From Pseudoduganella lutea (GTDB lineage Bacteria; Pseudomonadota; Gammaproteobacteria; Burkholderiales; Burkholderiaceae_D): a stretch of 64,000 bases of DNA. The stretch lies in contig NZ_CP035913.1 in NCBI RefSeq assembly GCF_004209755.1, positions 5,580,001 through 5,644,000 on the forward strand, given 5' to 3'. Numbering within the stretch: position 1 is the first letter of the stretch; the number at the start of each line of letters is the position of its first letter. Under the pieces are notes generated by a model, which ran no database searches, was not told the origin of the DNA, and saw only the letters and a program-made list of their open reading frames with translations. The position numbers were made by a program, and so were the translations under genes. Below are positions 8,260 through 15,744 of this stretch, piece by piece.

Positions 8260-9204
8260 TTACGATGCGCGGCGCCGGCTCGGTTTTTTCTTGTCGACGG
8301 CCTTCTTGCGTCCGCTGCTCTTGTCAGCGGCCTTCTTGCGGCCATTGCTCTTGGCGGCGACATTGCGCGACTTCGCCGCAGCCTTCATCACGCGCGGCGC
8401 GGTGGAGACGCGCGGCGCATCGTTGCCCGTGATCAGGCGGCGGATGTTCATCGCATCGGCGATGCGTGCCGAGGAACCGCCGGCGTTCAGCAGCACCATC
8501 GTGGCATTCCTGCCGGCCGCCTTGATGCGCATGATCAGGCAGCGGCCCGCTTCTTCCGTGTAGCCGGTCTTCGACAGGCCGATATCCCAGCCTTTCGCAC
8601 CGACGAGGCGATTGGTGTTGTGGTATTCGACCTCGCGGCCTTTGATCCGCATGATGTCGCTCTTGTCGGTCGTCATGCTCGCGATCGTGGGATAGCGTGC
8701 GGCGGCGGCGGCCATCTTGACCAGGTCTTCCGCGGTCGAGATATTGCTTGGTGACAGGCCGGTGGGCTCGGCGATGCTCGTATTCTTCATGCCCAGCGAG
8801 CGGATCTTGGCATTGACGGCTGCCTTGAACCCGGCCGGGCCGCCGGGGAAGGTGCGCGCCAGCGACGCGGCGGCGCGGTTGTCGGACGACATCAGCGCCA
8901 GGTGCAGCACGTCGGCGCGCGACAGCGTGGCGCCGACCGGCACGCGCGACGTGCTGTGCTTGAACGTGTCGACGTCGTCCTGGTCGATGCTGATCTGTTC
9001 GTTCATGTCGAGCCTGGAGTCCAGCACGACCATTGCGGTCATCAGCTTGGTCAGCGAGGCGATCGGCACGACGGTGTCGGCGTTCTTTTCGAGGATGATT
9101 TTGCCGGCGTCGTCGACGACGAGCACGGACTGCGAACCGAGCGGCACGGCCAACGCGGCTGCGGAAACGGATAGCAGCACTGCTGCTGCAATTTTCTTGA
9201 TCAT
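8260..9204 (-). CDS. pbpG: D-alanyl-D-alanine endopeptidase (PBP7/PbpG type)
   Basis: This 314-residue periplasmic serine peptidase cuts D-Ala-mDAP cross-links in peptidoglycan. Residues 1-19 are a signal peptide. The three penicillin-binding motifs are intact: SLTK at 50-53 with the catalytic serine, SDN at 107-109 and KTG at 212-214. After the catalytic domain there is a tail of about 45 residues rich in Lys, Arg, Ala and Ser, with two near-repeats of GRKKAADK/GRKKAVDK. It may bind anionic wall polymers; that is inference. ATG at 9204 is chosen because the signal peptide begins there; the longer frame starts with TTG at 9240. Confidence 0.92.
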   Translation of the reverse strand: MIKKIAAAVLLSVSAAALAVPLGSQSVLVVDDAGKIILEKNADTVVPIASLTKLMTAMVVLDSRLDMNEQISIDQDDVDTFKHSTSRVPVGATLSRADVLHLALMSSDNRAAASLARTFPGGPAGFKAAVNAKIRSLGMKNTSIAEPTGLSPSNISTAEDLVKMAAAAARYPTIASMTTDKSDIMRIKGREVEYHNTNRLVGAKGWDIGLSKTGYTEEAGRCLIMRIKAAGRNATMVLLNAGGSSARIADAMNIRRLITGNDAPRVSTAPRVMKAAAKSRNVAAKSNGRKKAADKSSGRKKAVDKKKPSRRRAS

Positions 9205-9370
9205 TGGGTTGTGCGAGGAATGGGCGTGCGAATGGAGCAATGCTTTCTAGCAATGTCCAGAAGGCCGAAAGATAGCATGCACTTGACGGCACAGTCCAGT
9301 TCATGTCAGTCGTGCGGGGCGAAACATGACAAATTTGTGACCGACAGGGCTTATTCGCCGGCGCATGGCA

Positions 9371-9400
9371 GCGCGCCCGCCCTGGAAGGGGCGGGCGCGC
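9371..9400. other. Strong GC hairpin downstream of the sulfate-binding protein gene
   Basis: A perfect 12-base-pair stem (9371-9382 with 9389-9400) with a six-base loop lies about 65 bases past the stop codon of the minus-strand sbp gene. No T tract follows on either strand, so it may act in mRNA 3' protection rather than as a classic terminator. Confidence 0.6.
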
Positions 9401-9465
9401 TCGGGTGCCGCTGGGCCGGTGCGGGGCGCAACGGCCCCGGCACGGCTTATTTGCTGCTTGCTTGC

Positions 9466-10506
9466 TTATTTGCTCGCGTAGATCTTGTCGAACTCGCCGC
9501 CGTCGTCGAAGTGGCGCTTCTGCGCCGCGCGCCAGCCGCCGAACACGTCGTCCACGGTGAACAGCTTGATCGGCTTGAACTGGGCCGCGTATTTCTTGGC
9601 CACCGCGGCCGAGCGCGGACGCAGGTAATGCTTGGCGATGATTTCCTGCCCCGCTTCCGAATACAGGAAGTTGAGGTAGGCGGTGGCCTCCTTGCGGATG
9701 CCGCGCTTGTCGACCACCTTGTCCACCACGGCGACCGGCGATTCGGCCAGGATCGACACCGATGGGTAGACGATGTCGAAATTGCTGCCCATCTCGGCGC
9801 GCACCAGGTTGACCTCGTTCTCGAACGTCACCAGCACGTCGCCGATCTGGCGTTGCGTGAACGTGGTGGTGGCCGCGCGGCCACCGCCATCGAGCACGGG
9901 CACGTTGCGGAAGATCTTCGTCACCAGGTCGCGCGCCTGCGCATCGTTGCCGCCGTTCTGCAGCACCGAGCCCCAGGCCGCCAGGTAGGTGTACCGGCCG
10001 TTGCCGGCGGTCTTGGGATTCGGGATCACGACTTGCACGCCGGGCTTGGCCAGGTCGGCCCAGTCCTTGATGCCTTTCGGGTTGCCCTTGCGGACCAGGT
10101 ACACCATCGTCGAATACATCGGCGCGGCATTGTTCGGGAAACGCTTCGCCCAATCCTTCACGACGAGGCCGCGGTCGGCCAGCATGTCGATATCGTTGGC
10201 CTGGTTCATCGTCACGACAGAAGCTTCCAGGCCATCGGCCACCGAGCGCGCCTGCTTCGACGAGCCGCCGTGCGACTGCTTCACTTCGATACTCTTGCCG
10301 GATTGCTGCTTGTACTGGGCTTCGAAGACAGGATTGACGTCCTTGTACAGTTCGCGTGCCACGTCATAGGACACATTCAGCAGCGTGACGTCGGCAGCGT
10401 AGGCGGGCGCCATGCCCAGCGCCGTGGCGGCGGCGGACGCCAGCAGCAGGCGGCGCAGCACGGATGTCATGCCGAGGGTTCCAAATGCGATTTTTTTATT
10501 AGTCAT
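9466..10506 (-). CDS. sbp: Sulfate ABC transporter substrate-binding protein
   Basis: This 346-residue periplasmic protein captures sulfate (or thiosulfate) for an ABC importer. The N-terminus MTNKKIAFG plus a hydrophobic segment ending in AYAADV is a signal peptide. The mature part starts VTLLNVSYDVARELY and contains SHGGSSKQARSV, NQANDIDMLA, NPKTAGNGRYTYLAAWG and FENEV, the ligand-pocket blocks of the Sbp/CysP family. It is complete to KIYASK. ATG at 10506 is preferred over the longer frame (10554) because it starts the signal peptide. The permease and ATPase genes (cysTWA) are not adjacent, so it is an orphan binding protein here. Confidence 0.93.
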   Translation of the reverse strand: MTNKKIAFGTLGMTSVLRRLLLASAAATALGMAPAYAADVTLLNVSYDVARELYKDVNPVFEAQYKQQSGKSIEVKQSHGGSSKQARSVADGLEASVVTMNQANDIDMLADRGLVVKDWAKRFPNNAAPMYSTMVYLVRKGNPKGIKDWADLAKPGVQVVIPNPKTAGNGRYTYLAAWGSVLQNGGNDAQARDLVTKIFRNVPVLDGGGRAATTTFTQRQIGDVLVTFENEVNLVRAEMGSNFDIVYPSVSILAESPVAVVDKVVDKRGIRKEATAYLNFLYSEAGQEIIAKHYLRPRSAAVAKKYAAQFKPIKLFTVDDVFGGWRAAQKRHFDDGGEFDKIYASK

Positions 10507-10732
10507 GGTGTGCTCAAGTGAAAAAACAGATATGTATGGTCCGCCAGATTGCATCCGGAAAGAAACGATATTTTCGTAATTTGCTTAGATTCAGCTGGCG
10601 CGAGCGGTGCCGGCGGCTTACCGCCGACTGGTGTATAGTCCGCCTAATGAGCTGCCCGTAGCGCACCATTGGTCTCGCGTTGCAGCGAGTCGTCATCAAG
10701 CCCGCTGACATGCTTTCATCCCACGAATTCCC

Positions 10733-11254
10733 ATGAGTTTCGAGATCCGCCTTGCCGTTCCCGCCGATGCCACTACCGTATGCCAGGTCTTGCGCCGCTC
10801 GATCGCCGAGTGCTGCGTGCTCGACCACCACGACGATCCGGGCATCCTGGCGGCATGGCTGGGCAACAAGCACCCGGCCATGGTCACGTCATGGTTTGAA
10901 TCACCGACCAATTATTCGCTGGTGGCGGTGCGCGATGGCGAAGTCGTCGGCGTGTCGCTGCTGACCGGGGCCGGCAAGCTGGCGCTGTGCTACCTGGTGC
11001 CGGAAGCGCAGCGCCAGGGGGCCGGTTCGGCGCTGCTGCGGCGGATGGAAGAACAGGCGCTCGCCTCGGGCATGAAGGCGCTGTACCTGCACAGCACGGC
11101 CACGGCCGAAGGCTTCTTCGACGCCAGCGGTTACCGGCGCGACGGCAATGTGCGCTCGCCGTATGGCGTGGAAACGATCCTGTTCTGGAAACCGCTGGTG
11201 CGGGACGCGCAACCCGATGCGCGCAAGCGCTTCTGCAACTGCAATTCCGCCTAG
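10733..11254 (+). CDS. GNAT family N-acetyltransferase
   Basis: This 173-residue single-domain acetyltransferase transfers acetyl from acetyl-CoA to an amine of unknown type. It begins IRLAVPADATTVCQVL, typical of the first GNAT strand and helix. The acetyl-CoA pyrophosphate loop is visible as VPEAQRQGAGSALLRRMEEQA (Q/R-x-x-G-x-G/A), followed by the beta5 segment LYLHSTATAEGFFDASGYRR. The last 20 residues carry two Cys and are not part of the domain. It sits alone between divergent and convergent minus-strand genes, with no operon partner. Confidence 0.88.
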   Translation: MSFEIRLAVPADATTVCQVLRRSIAECCVLDHHDDPGILAAWLGNKHPAMVTSWFESPTNYSLVAVRDGEVVGVSLLTGAGKLALCYLVPEAQRQGAGSALLRRMEEQALASGMKALYLHSTATAEGFFDASGYRRDGNVRSPYGVETILFWKPLVRDAQPDARKRFCNCNSA

Positions 11255-11281
11255 TTCCCTAGGGACACTGCCGGGTTCCCG

Positions 11282-12145
11282 TCACGCCCGCCACATCACG
11301 GCCGAAGCATCGTCGGCACGCTTGACCGACAGGCCGGCCGCCATTGCCGCCTCATGCGCGCGCAGCGCCAGCAGTGCGGCTTCCAGCCCCCGTTCCTCGC
11401 ATGCGCGCACCAGCGATGCCGGTGTGTGGAGGGCATAGGGGTCGACCAGCCGGTAAAATCCATCGGTCATGCCTAGCAGCACCGCGCCAGCGGGTGCCGG
11501 CACGACATGCTGGCGCGCGGCAAACGGGCCCTGTGGCTGCAGGCACAGGATCGACGGCTGCGCGCTGCCGTTCTGGTCCGCGCGCCGAGCGCGCAGCATC
11601 GGCAGCAGGCGGGCATGGCGCGCGGCGGGATCGTCGATGCCGGCCGCGCGCAGCGTCGCGATTTCCGCCCGCAGCACGGCTTCCTGCGGATTCACCCAGG
11701 GATCGAGGTCGACCACGTTCCCGTCGGGCAGTCTCATCAGCGTAATACAGTCGCCGAGGCAATAAAGGTGCAGCAGGCCGTCACGCGTGGCGCGGATCCA
11801 GGTCAGCGCGGCGATCGGCAAGGCATGGGCGGGAATGGTGGCGCCGTTTACGCGGGCGAAGAACTCGGTACGCACGCTGTCGATTGCCGCGTGCACCGCG
11901 GCGTGCTGGCCGAGGCCGGCCTGGATCGCCGGCGCCAGCGCGGCGGCAAAGCGGTGGACGAACCACACGACATCGCCACCGCCATCGATGTAGTTGCGCT
12001 CGGCAACCGGGGTAGCGCCGTCGAGCACCACCAGGTCGGTGGCGGTGGCGCTGTCAAACACGGCGACGTGGTCTTCGTTGTGGCCGGGGGTGGCACCGCC
12101 GGAGATCCGGTCGATGCGGGAGGTGGTGGCGGGGCGGTCGTTCAT
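11282..12145 (-). CDS. PP2C-like (PPM) phosphatase domain protein
   Basis: This 287-residue cytoplasmic protein has the metal-binding framework of PPM/PP2C serine/threonine phosphatases. GHNEDHVAVF matches the N-terminal motif with its Asp, VVLDGATP the D-G motif, GMTDGFYRLVD the TDG motif, and KRADDASAVMW the final DD motif. It lacks any sensor or membrane domain, so its partner kinase is unknown. It lies downstream of, and on the same strand as, the glutamine amidotransferase gene with only 34 bases between them. That gap holds a perfect TATAAT at 12159-12154, so the mRNA may be almost leaderless. Confidence 0.75.
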   Translation of the reverse strand: MNDRPATTSRIDRISGGATPGHNEDHVAVFDSATATDLVVLDGATPVAERNYIDGGGDVVWFVHRFAAALAPAIQAGLGQHAAVHAAIDSVRTEFFARVNGATIPAHALPIAALTWIRATRDGLLHLYCLGDCITLMRLPDGNVVDLDPWVNPQEAVLRAEIATLRAAGIDDPAARHARLLPMLRARRADQNGSAQPSILCLQPQGPFAARQHVVPAPAGAVLLGMTDGFYRLVDPYALHTPASLVRACEERGLEAALLALRAHEAAMAAGLSVKRADDASAVMWRA

Positions 12146-12147
12146 GG

Positions 12148-12166
12148 CGCCCGATTATAGCGGGCG
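12148..12166 (-). promoter_or_regulatory. TATAAT in a hairpin loop next to the phosphatase start
   Basis: On the minus strand a perfect -10 hexamer TATAAT (12159-12154) is enclosed by the inverted repeat CGCCCG/CGGGCG (12148-12153, 12161-12166). The ATG is at 12145, so transcription would begin within a few bases of it. The -35 region is poor. Confidence 0.35.
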
Positions 12167-12179
12167 TTAGAGTAAAAAA

Positions 12180-12869
12180 TCACGGATGCAGCGCGCCGCT
12201 GCCAAAAGCCTTCAGTTCGCCGGCCGCGAAGGCGACCCAGCCTTCACGCGTGTCGACCGGCTGGGTGGCGATCATCGCGCGGCCATCGTCCAGGCGGTAA
12301 TGCAGGTGCGTGGAGCAGTGCGCGAACAGCGTTTCGCCATTCGACAGGATGAAGTTGAACGTGCCGTGCGCGGCGATCCCGGCAGCCACTTCGGCCAGCG
12401 CTTCGCGCAGCAGGTGGGTTGCCGGCTCGCCATCCGGGAAGCGGGCGGCAAGGCGCGACAGCAGCAGGCAGAACGCCGCTTCACTGTCCGTGTCGCCCTG
12501 TGGCACGAACAGGCCGGGCACCGGGTCGAACTCCTTCAGGTCGCCATTGTGCGCGAAGCACCACGTGCGGCCCCACAGCTGGCGGGCGAACGGGTGGACG
12601 TTCTCGATCGCGATGCGGCCCTTGGTAGCCTTGCGGATATGGGCCAGGATCGTGCGGGCCCGCAGCGGGCGGCGGCGGATCCGGGCGGCCAGCGGCGAAT
12701 CGATCGCGGCGCGGTGATCCGTATACAGCCGGCAGCGCTTGCCGCTGTGGAAGGCAATGCCCCAGCCATCCTTGTGCTCGTCGGTACGGCCGCCGCGTTC
12801 CGCGAACACGTCGAAGAAAGGGCCAAGTCCGGCGGGTACGCTGCTGTTCAATCCGAGGAGCTGGCACAT
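12180..12869 (-). CDS. Class II glutamine amidotransferase (YafJ/Gn-AT_II type)
   Basis: This 229-residue stand-alone glutaminase domain would release ammonia from glutamine for an unidentified acceptor. With the start at 12869 the protein begins Met-Cys-Gln-Leu, placing the nucleophile Cys at position 2 as the Ntn-hydrolase mechanism requires; the longer frame (12902) would bury it. Further family blocks are DGWGIAFHSG, HIRKATKG, ENVHPFARQLWGRTWCFAHNGDL and GDTDSEAAFCLLL. No synthase domain is fused. It is probably cotranscribed with the PP2C-like gene; what links them is unknown. Confidence 0.9.
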   Translation of the reverse strand: MCQLLGLNSSVPAGLGPFFDVFAERGGRTDEHKDGWGIAFHSGKRCRLYTDHRAAIDSPLAARIRRRPLRARTILAHIRKATKGRIAIENVHPFARQLWGRTWCFAHNGDLKEFDPVPGLFVPQGDTDSEAAFCLLLSRLAARFPDGEPATHLLREALAEVAAGIAAHGTFNFILSNGETLFAHCSTHLHYRLDDGRAMIATQPVDTREGWVAFAAGELKAFGSGALHP

Positions 12870-13105
12870 GATGGCATGGGAAATCGTTGAAGTTGAGCCC
12901 ACGATACCTGTCTACGCTTCCCGGCAAAACGAATCTTTTCCAATATGCTTATATGCTGGCGGGCTGCTTTGTGGAAATACTCTACCGCGCCAGCGAGCGG
13001 CCAGCGATATGCAGCGGCCGCATAACAATCGGCAAAACGATTCGTTCTGAAAATGCCTGGGGAGCCTTAGCCTTGTCGCACCGCATCTGCTTCAGAAAGG
13101 CTGTA

Positions 13106-13930
13106 ATGAGTTTCCCCGTCCTGCAACAGTACCTGGCCCGGCTGGCCGATCCGGCGGCCGCGACCAAATCGTCGCTCTGGCTCGATGCCGCCGGCCGTGC
13201 CCACGGCCGCTTTTTCAATTGCACGATGACGAGTGTGTTTCATCCCGTTCGCGAACTCGACAGTGGAACGGCCGTGGCCTGCGAAGGACTGGCGCGTGGC
13301 CTGTCCGCCGAGGATGAAGGCTTGTCGCTGTGGCGCCTGCTGGAGAATGCCGCCAGCGACGATGAATCCGTGGAGCTCGACCGCCTGTGCCGCATGCTCC
13401 ACGCGATCAACTTCTTCCGGCAGCCCGATGGCGAGCGCCTCGACCTGTACCTGAACGTGCATGGGCGATTGCTGTCGGCTGTCAGCAGCAACCACGGCCA
13501 CGCGTTCCGGCGCATCCTCGAGGCGCTCGGCTTGCCGCTGGCGCGCATCGTGCTGCAATTGCCGCCCACGACGCCGCAGCAGGGCTGGCTGCTGGGCTAC
13601 GTGGCCGACAATTACCGCCGCAATGGTTTCCGCTTCGCCGTGCACGCGGCGAATGCCCGGGAAGGACTGGCGCTGCTGGAGCGCGTGCGCCCCGATGTGA
13701 TTCGCCACGATGCCCGCGACACGCGCGACCGGGAAGGATTGGCACGCCTGCTGGTGGCCGCCGCCGCGCACGGGACGCGGATCCTGTTCCATCATGCCGA
13801 AGGGCCGGGCGCCCTGGCGGCCCTGCACAGCATTGCCGCGCTGGCCGGCGTGCAGCCATTGGCGCAGGGACACGCGCTGGACATGCCGCGCGCCATCCTG
13901 CCCGGCGCACCCGTGCAGGCAGCGGCTTGA
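13106..13930 (+). CDS. Degenerate EAL-domain protein
   Basis: The 274-residue protein follows the EAL barrel from end to end but has lost catalytic residues. The signature region reads ACEGLARG (EGL for EAL), the strand LYLNVHGRLL keeps the Asn, IVLQLPPTT lacks the Glu of the ITE block, FRFAVHAAN replaces the DDFG block, and RPDVIRHDARD replaces DYIKID. It is therefore unlikely to hydrolyse c-di-GMP and more likely a receptor or protein-interaction module. The start at 13106 has AGAAAGG five bases upstream. It is divergent from the amidotransferase gene across 236 bases containing an 11-base direct repeat (CGGCAAAACGA at 12922 and 13030). Confidence 0.72.
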   Translation: MSFPVLQQYLARLADPAAATKSSLWLDAAGRAHGRFFNCTMTSVFHPVRELDSGTAVACEGLARGLSAEDEGLSLWRLLENAASDDESVELDRLCRMLHAINFFRQPDGERLDLYLNVHGRLLSAVSSNHGHAFRRILEALGLPLARIVLQLPPTTPQQGWLLGYVADNYRRNGFRFAVHAANAREGLALLERVRPDVIRHDARDTRDREGLARLLVAAAAHGTRILFHHAEGPGALAALHSIAALAGVQPLAQGHALDMPRAILPGAPVQAAA

Positions 13931-14062
13931 GCTTAAGCAGGGCTTAAATGTTGAGCCATAATTGATACAATTTAGGCCACACAGTTAAAGAGCTTTCTCA
14001 AGTTCGCTGGCTATCGGCTATAGTGACGCTCGCTTCCGTTTCACTGTACCAATGAGGTAGCC

Positions 14063-14692
14063 ATGGCAACGCGCAGACACTTTCTACACAAGACACTGGG
14101 GGCAGCAGCCGCCAGCTTCATCGGGGCACCGCTGGTGGGCCTGGCACCGGCCCGCGCGCAGGACCTGCAGCCGCCCCCCGACATTTTCGACGCCCAGACA
14201 CTCGACCTGGAATTCTGGATCAAGCCCCGCACGCTGACCGTGACCCGGCCGCAGAGCGGCGAGAAGGCTTCGGTGCTGTACTGGAAGGATGGCGAAGTGA
14301 TCGATTCCGCCTATCAGCAACTGTGCCACCTGCTGCGCGACGTGAGCGGCAAGTCCAGTGCGCCGATGGACCCGAAGCTGCTGGAAACGCTGTGGGGCGC
14401 GCAAGCGTTCGTGGCCCGCTATGGCATCCACAGCCCGATCGAGATCCTGTCCGGCTACCGCACCGAAGCGTCGAACCAGCGCCTGCGCGAGCAGGGCATT
14501 CCCGCCGCCCGCCAGTCGCTGCACATGGTGGGCAAGGCTGCCGACATTCGCATCGCCAACCTGAACGAAGAAGTCGTCGGTGGACTCATCAAGAGCTTCC
14601 AGCAAGGCGGCGTCGGCTTCTACTACCGCGGCGGCCCCCGCGGCGGCTGGATCCACGCCGACACCGGCCTGAAACGGACGTGGAAAGGGTAA
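14063..14692 (+). CDS. DUF882/YcbK-family Tat-exported peptidase-like protein
   Basis: This 209-residue protein has a Tat-type N-terminus (TRRHFLHK, then AAAASFIGAPLVGLAPARA). The C-terminal domain has the peptidase M15-like zinc-ligand pattern: SGYRTEASN, then SLHMVGKAADI with H and D ligands, and WIHADTG with the last His. Family members are presumed cell-wall amidase/peptidase-like proteins, and in several bacteria they neighbour L,D-transpeptidases, though no such gene is next to this one. It is preceded by 132 bases without a gene and followed by the palindromic repeats at 14701-14937. Confidence 0.85.
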   Translation: MATRRHFLHKTLGAAAASFIGAPLVGLAPARAQDLQPPPDIFDAQTLDLEFWIKPRTLTVTRPQSGEKASVLYWKDGEVIDSAYQQLCHLLRDVSGKSSAPMDPKLLETLWGAQAFVARYGIHSPIEILSGYRTEASNQRLREQGIPAARQSLHMVGKAADIRIANLNEEVVGGLIKSFQQGGVGFYYRGGPRGGWIHADTGLKRTWKG

Positions 14693-14700
14693 GGTGGGGG

Positions 14701-14937
14701 TTTCGTGGAGCACTGCTCCACGCCCACCTTACGGCCTGGCCTTGCAAGGCCAGGCCTCCGAAGCACTCACTTCAGCAAGTAGTGACGCAGCCATGCAGGG
14801 CTGCGGTTTCGCGGAGCACCGCTTCACGCGCGCTGAACGGCTCAGCCTTGCAAGGCTGAGCCTCCGAGGTGGCCCATTTCGCGGAGCAATGCTCCGCGCA
14901 CGCTGAATGGCTCCGGCCCGCAAGGCCGAGCCGCCCG
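14701..14937. repeat. Three-copy palindromic intergenic repeat (REP-like)
   Basis: Three imperfect copies (about 14701-14760, 14806-14867, 14877-14937) each pair a short palindrome with a 24-base palindrome. The short ones are GTGGAGCA-C-TGCTCCAC at 14705-14721 and CGCGGAGCA-A-TGCTCCGCG at 14880-14898, with a decayed copy near 14810. The long ones at 14733-14756 and 14839-14862 are perfect around CCTTGCAAGG, and 14909-14932 is imperfect. The space between copies 1 and 2 holds a further GCAGCC/GGCTGC stem (14787-14804). No gene lies inside. Confidence 0.85.
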
Positions 14938-14938
14938 A

Positions 14939-15124
14939 TCACCCGTAATAATACGGTTTCGTCTGCACCGAATCCTTCTTCTGCCGGTCCACCGCGTCCA
15001 GGTCCTGCCGGTGGTCCCACCAGATCTTCCACCCCCGCCGCTGGTCGGCTTCCACATTGGGGTGCTCTTCCTTGTAGCGGTTCAGGAATTGCTCGAATTC
15101 CGATACGTAGCGCGTGTATTTCAT
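14939..15124 (-). CDS. DUF3460 family small protein
   Basis: This 61-residue protein starts MKYTRYVSEFEQFLNRYKEEHP and ends TKPYYYG, the pattern of the DUF3460 family found almost only in betaproteobacteria. Its function is unknown. It is highly charged, with no signal peptide or membrane segment. The start at 15124 is fixed by AGGAGG six bases upstream. It is divergent from the unknown protein at 15191 across 66 bases. The last codons abut the palindromic repeats. Confidence 0.85.
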   Translation of the reverse strand: MKYTRYVSEFEQFLNRYKEEHPNVEADQRRGWKIWWDHRQDLDAVDRQKKDSVQTKPYYYG

Positions 15125-15190
15125 CTTTCCTCCTGTTCTTCGGTTACACTGCCGTGCCATACGGATACCGGATTCAACACCGAACTACCC

Positions 15191-15619
15191 ATGCAGCACG
15201 ATAACGACACAAAAGCAGACGACAAGGCGGACGATGGGGCGAAACCGCGGTTCCGGCCCGTGCCGTGGACGGCACTGGAAACCCCCGCCGATGCCGAGCT
15301 GTGGATCGCCGAGCACGACCTGGCATTGCAGGAGCACATCGGCAAGAACGAAACCGGCTATGGCGTGCGCTTCACGCTTGCCGCCGGCGGCGACATCTAC
15401 ATGCAGACGTCGGATGACGCCATTGTTCTCGATGTTACGCCCGATGCCGAGTGGGTGGCGCCACTGATCGCCGCCGTCGCCCAGGCGGAACCGCCAAAGG
15501 GCTCGATGTGGGTCCTGCCCGACGACAAGCTGGTGCAACTGATCCTTGGCCTGTCGACACTGGTCGACAGCACCACGCTCGTGGCCGGCCACAACTTCGG
15601 CCGCCGGCGCGCCTGGTAG
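15191..15619 (+). CDS. Hypothetical protein, unrecognised
   Basis: I do not recognise this 142-residue protein. It has an acidic, disordered-looking start (DNDTKADDKADDGAK), then PVPWTALETPADAELWIAEHDLALQEHIG and a compact mixed alpha/beta body, ending in GHNFGRRRAW. It has no signal peptide or membrane segment and looks cytosolic. ATG at 15191 is the first start after the divergent gene, without a clear ribosome-binding site. It is followed by 125 bases and then the GGDEF-EAL gene on the same strand. Confidence 0.6.
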   Translation: MQHDNDTKADDKADDGAKPRFRPVPWTALETPADAELWIAEHDLALQEHIGKNETGYGVRFTLAAGGDIYMQTSDDAIVLDVTPDAEWVAPLIAAVAQAEPPKGSMWVLPDDKLVQLILGLSTLVDSTTLVAGHNFGRRRAW

Positions 15620-15744
15620 ATCGCGCATGCCTGCGGGCATGGCGCGCTTGCGTGCGGGCGGTGCTCGACTTGAGCAATCGTGCATGCTAGGCTGGTTCGG
15701 CGTTCTCGACAGTCGATCCCAGTTTACGAGGGTTTCATCACGAT

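Noticed and set aside
9205..9240. Longer start (TTG at 9240) for the D-Ala-D-Ala endopeptidase
   Set aside because: It would put 12 polar residues before a good signal peptide that starts at the ATG at 9204.
14701..14937. CRISPR array
   Set aside because: There are only three imperfect units, each palindromic, with no equal spacers and no cas gene nearby.
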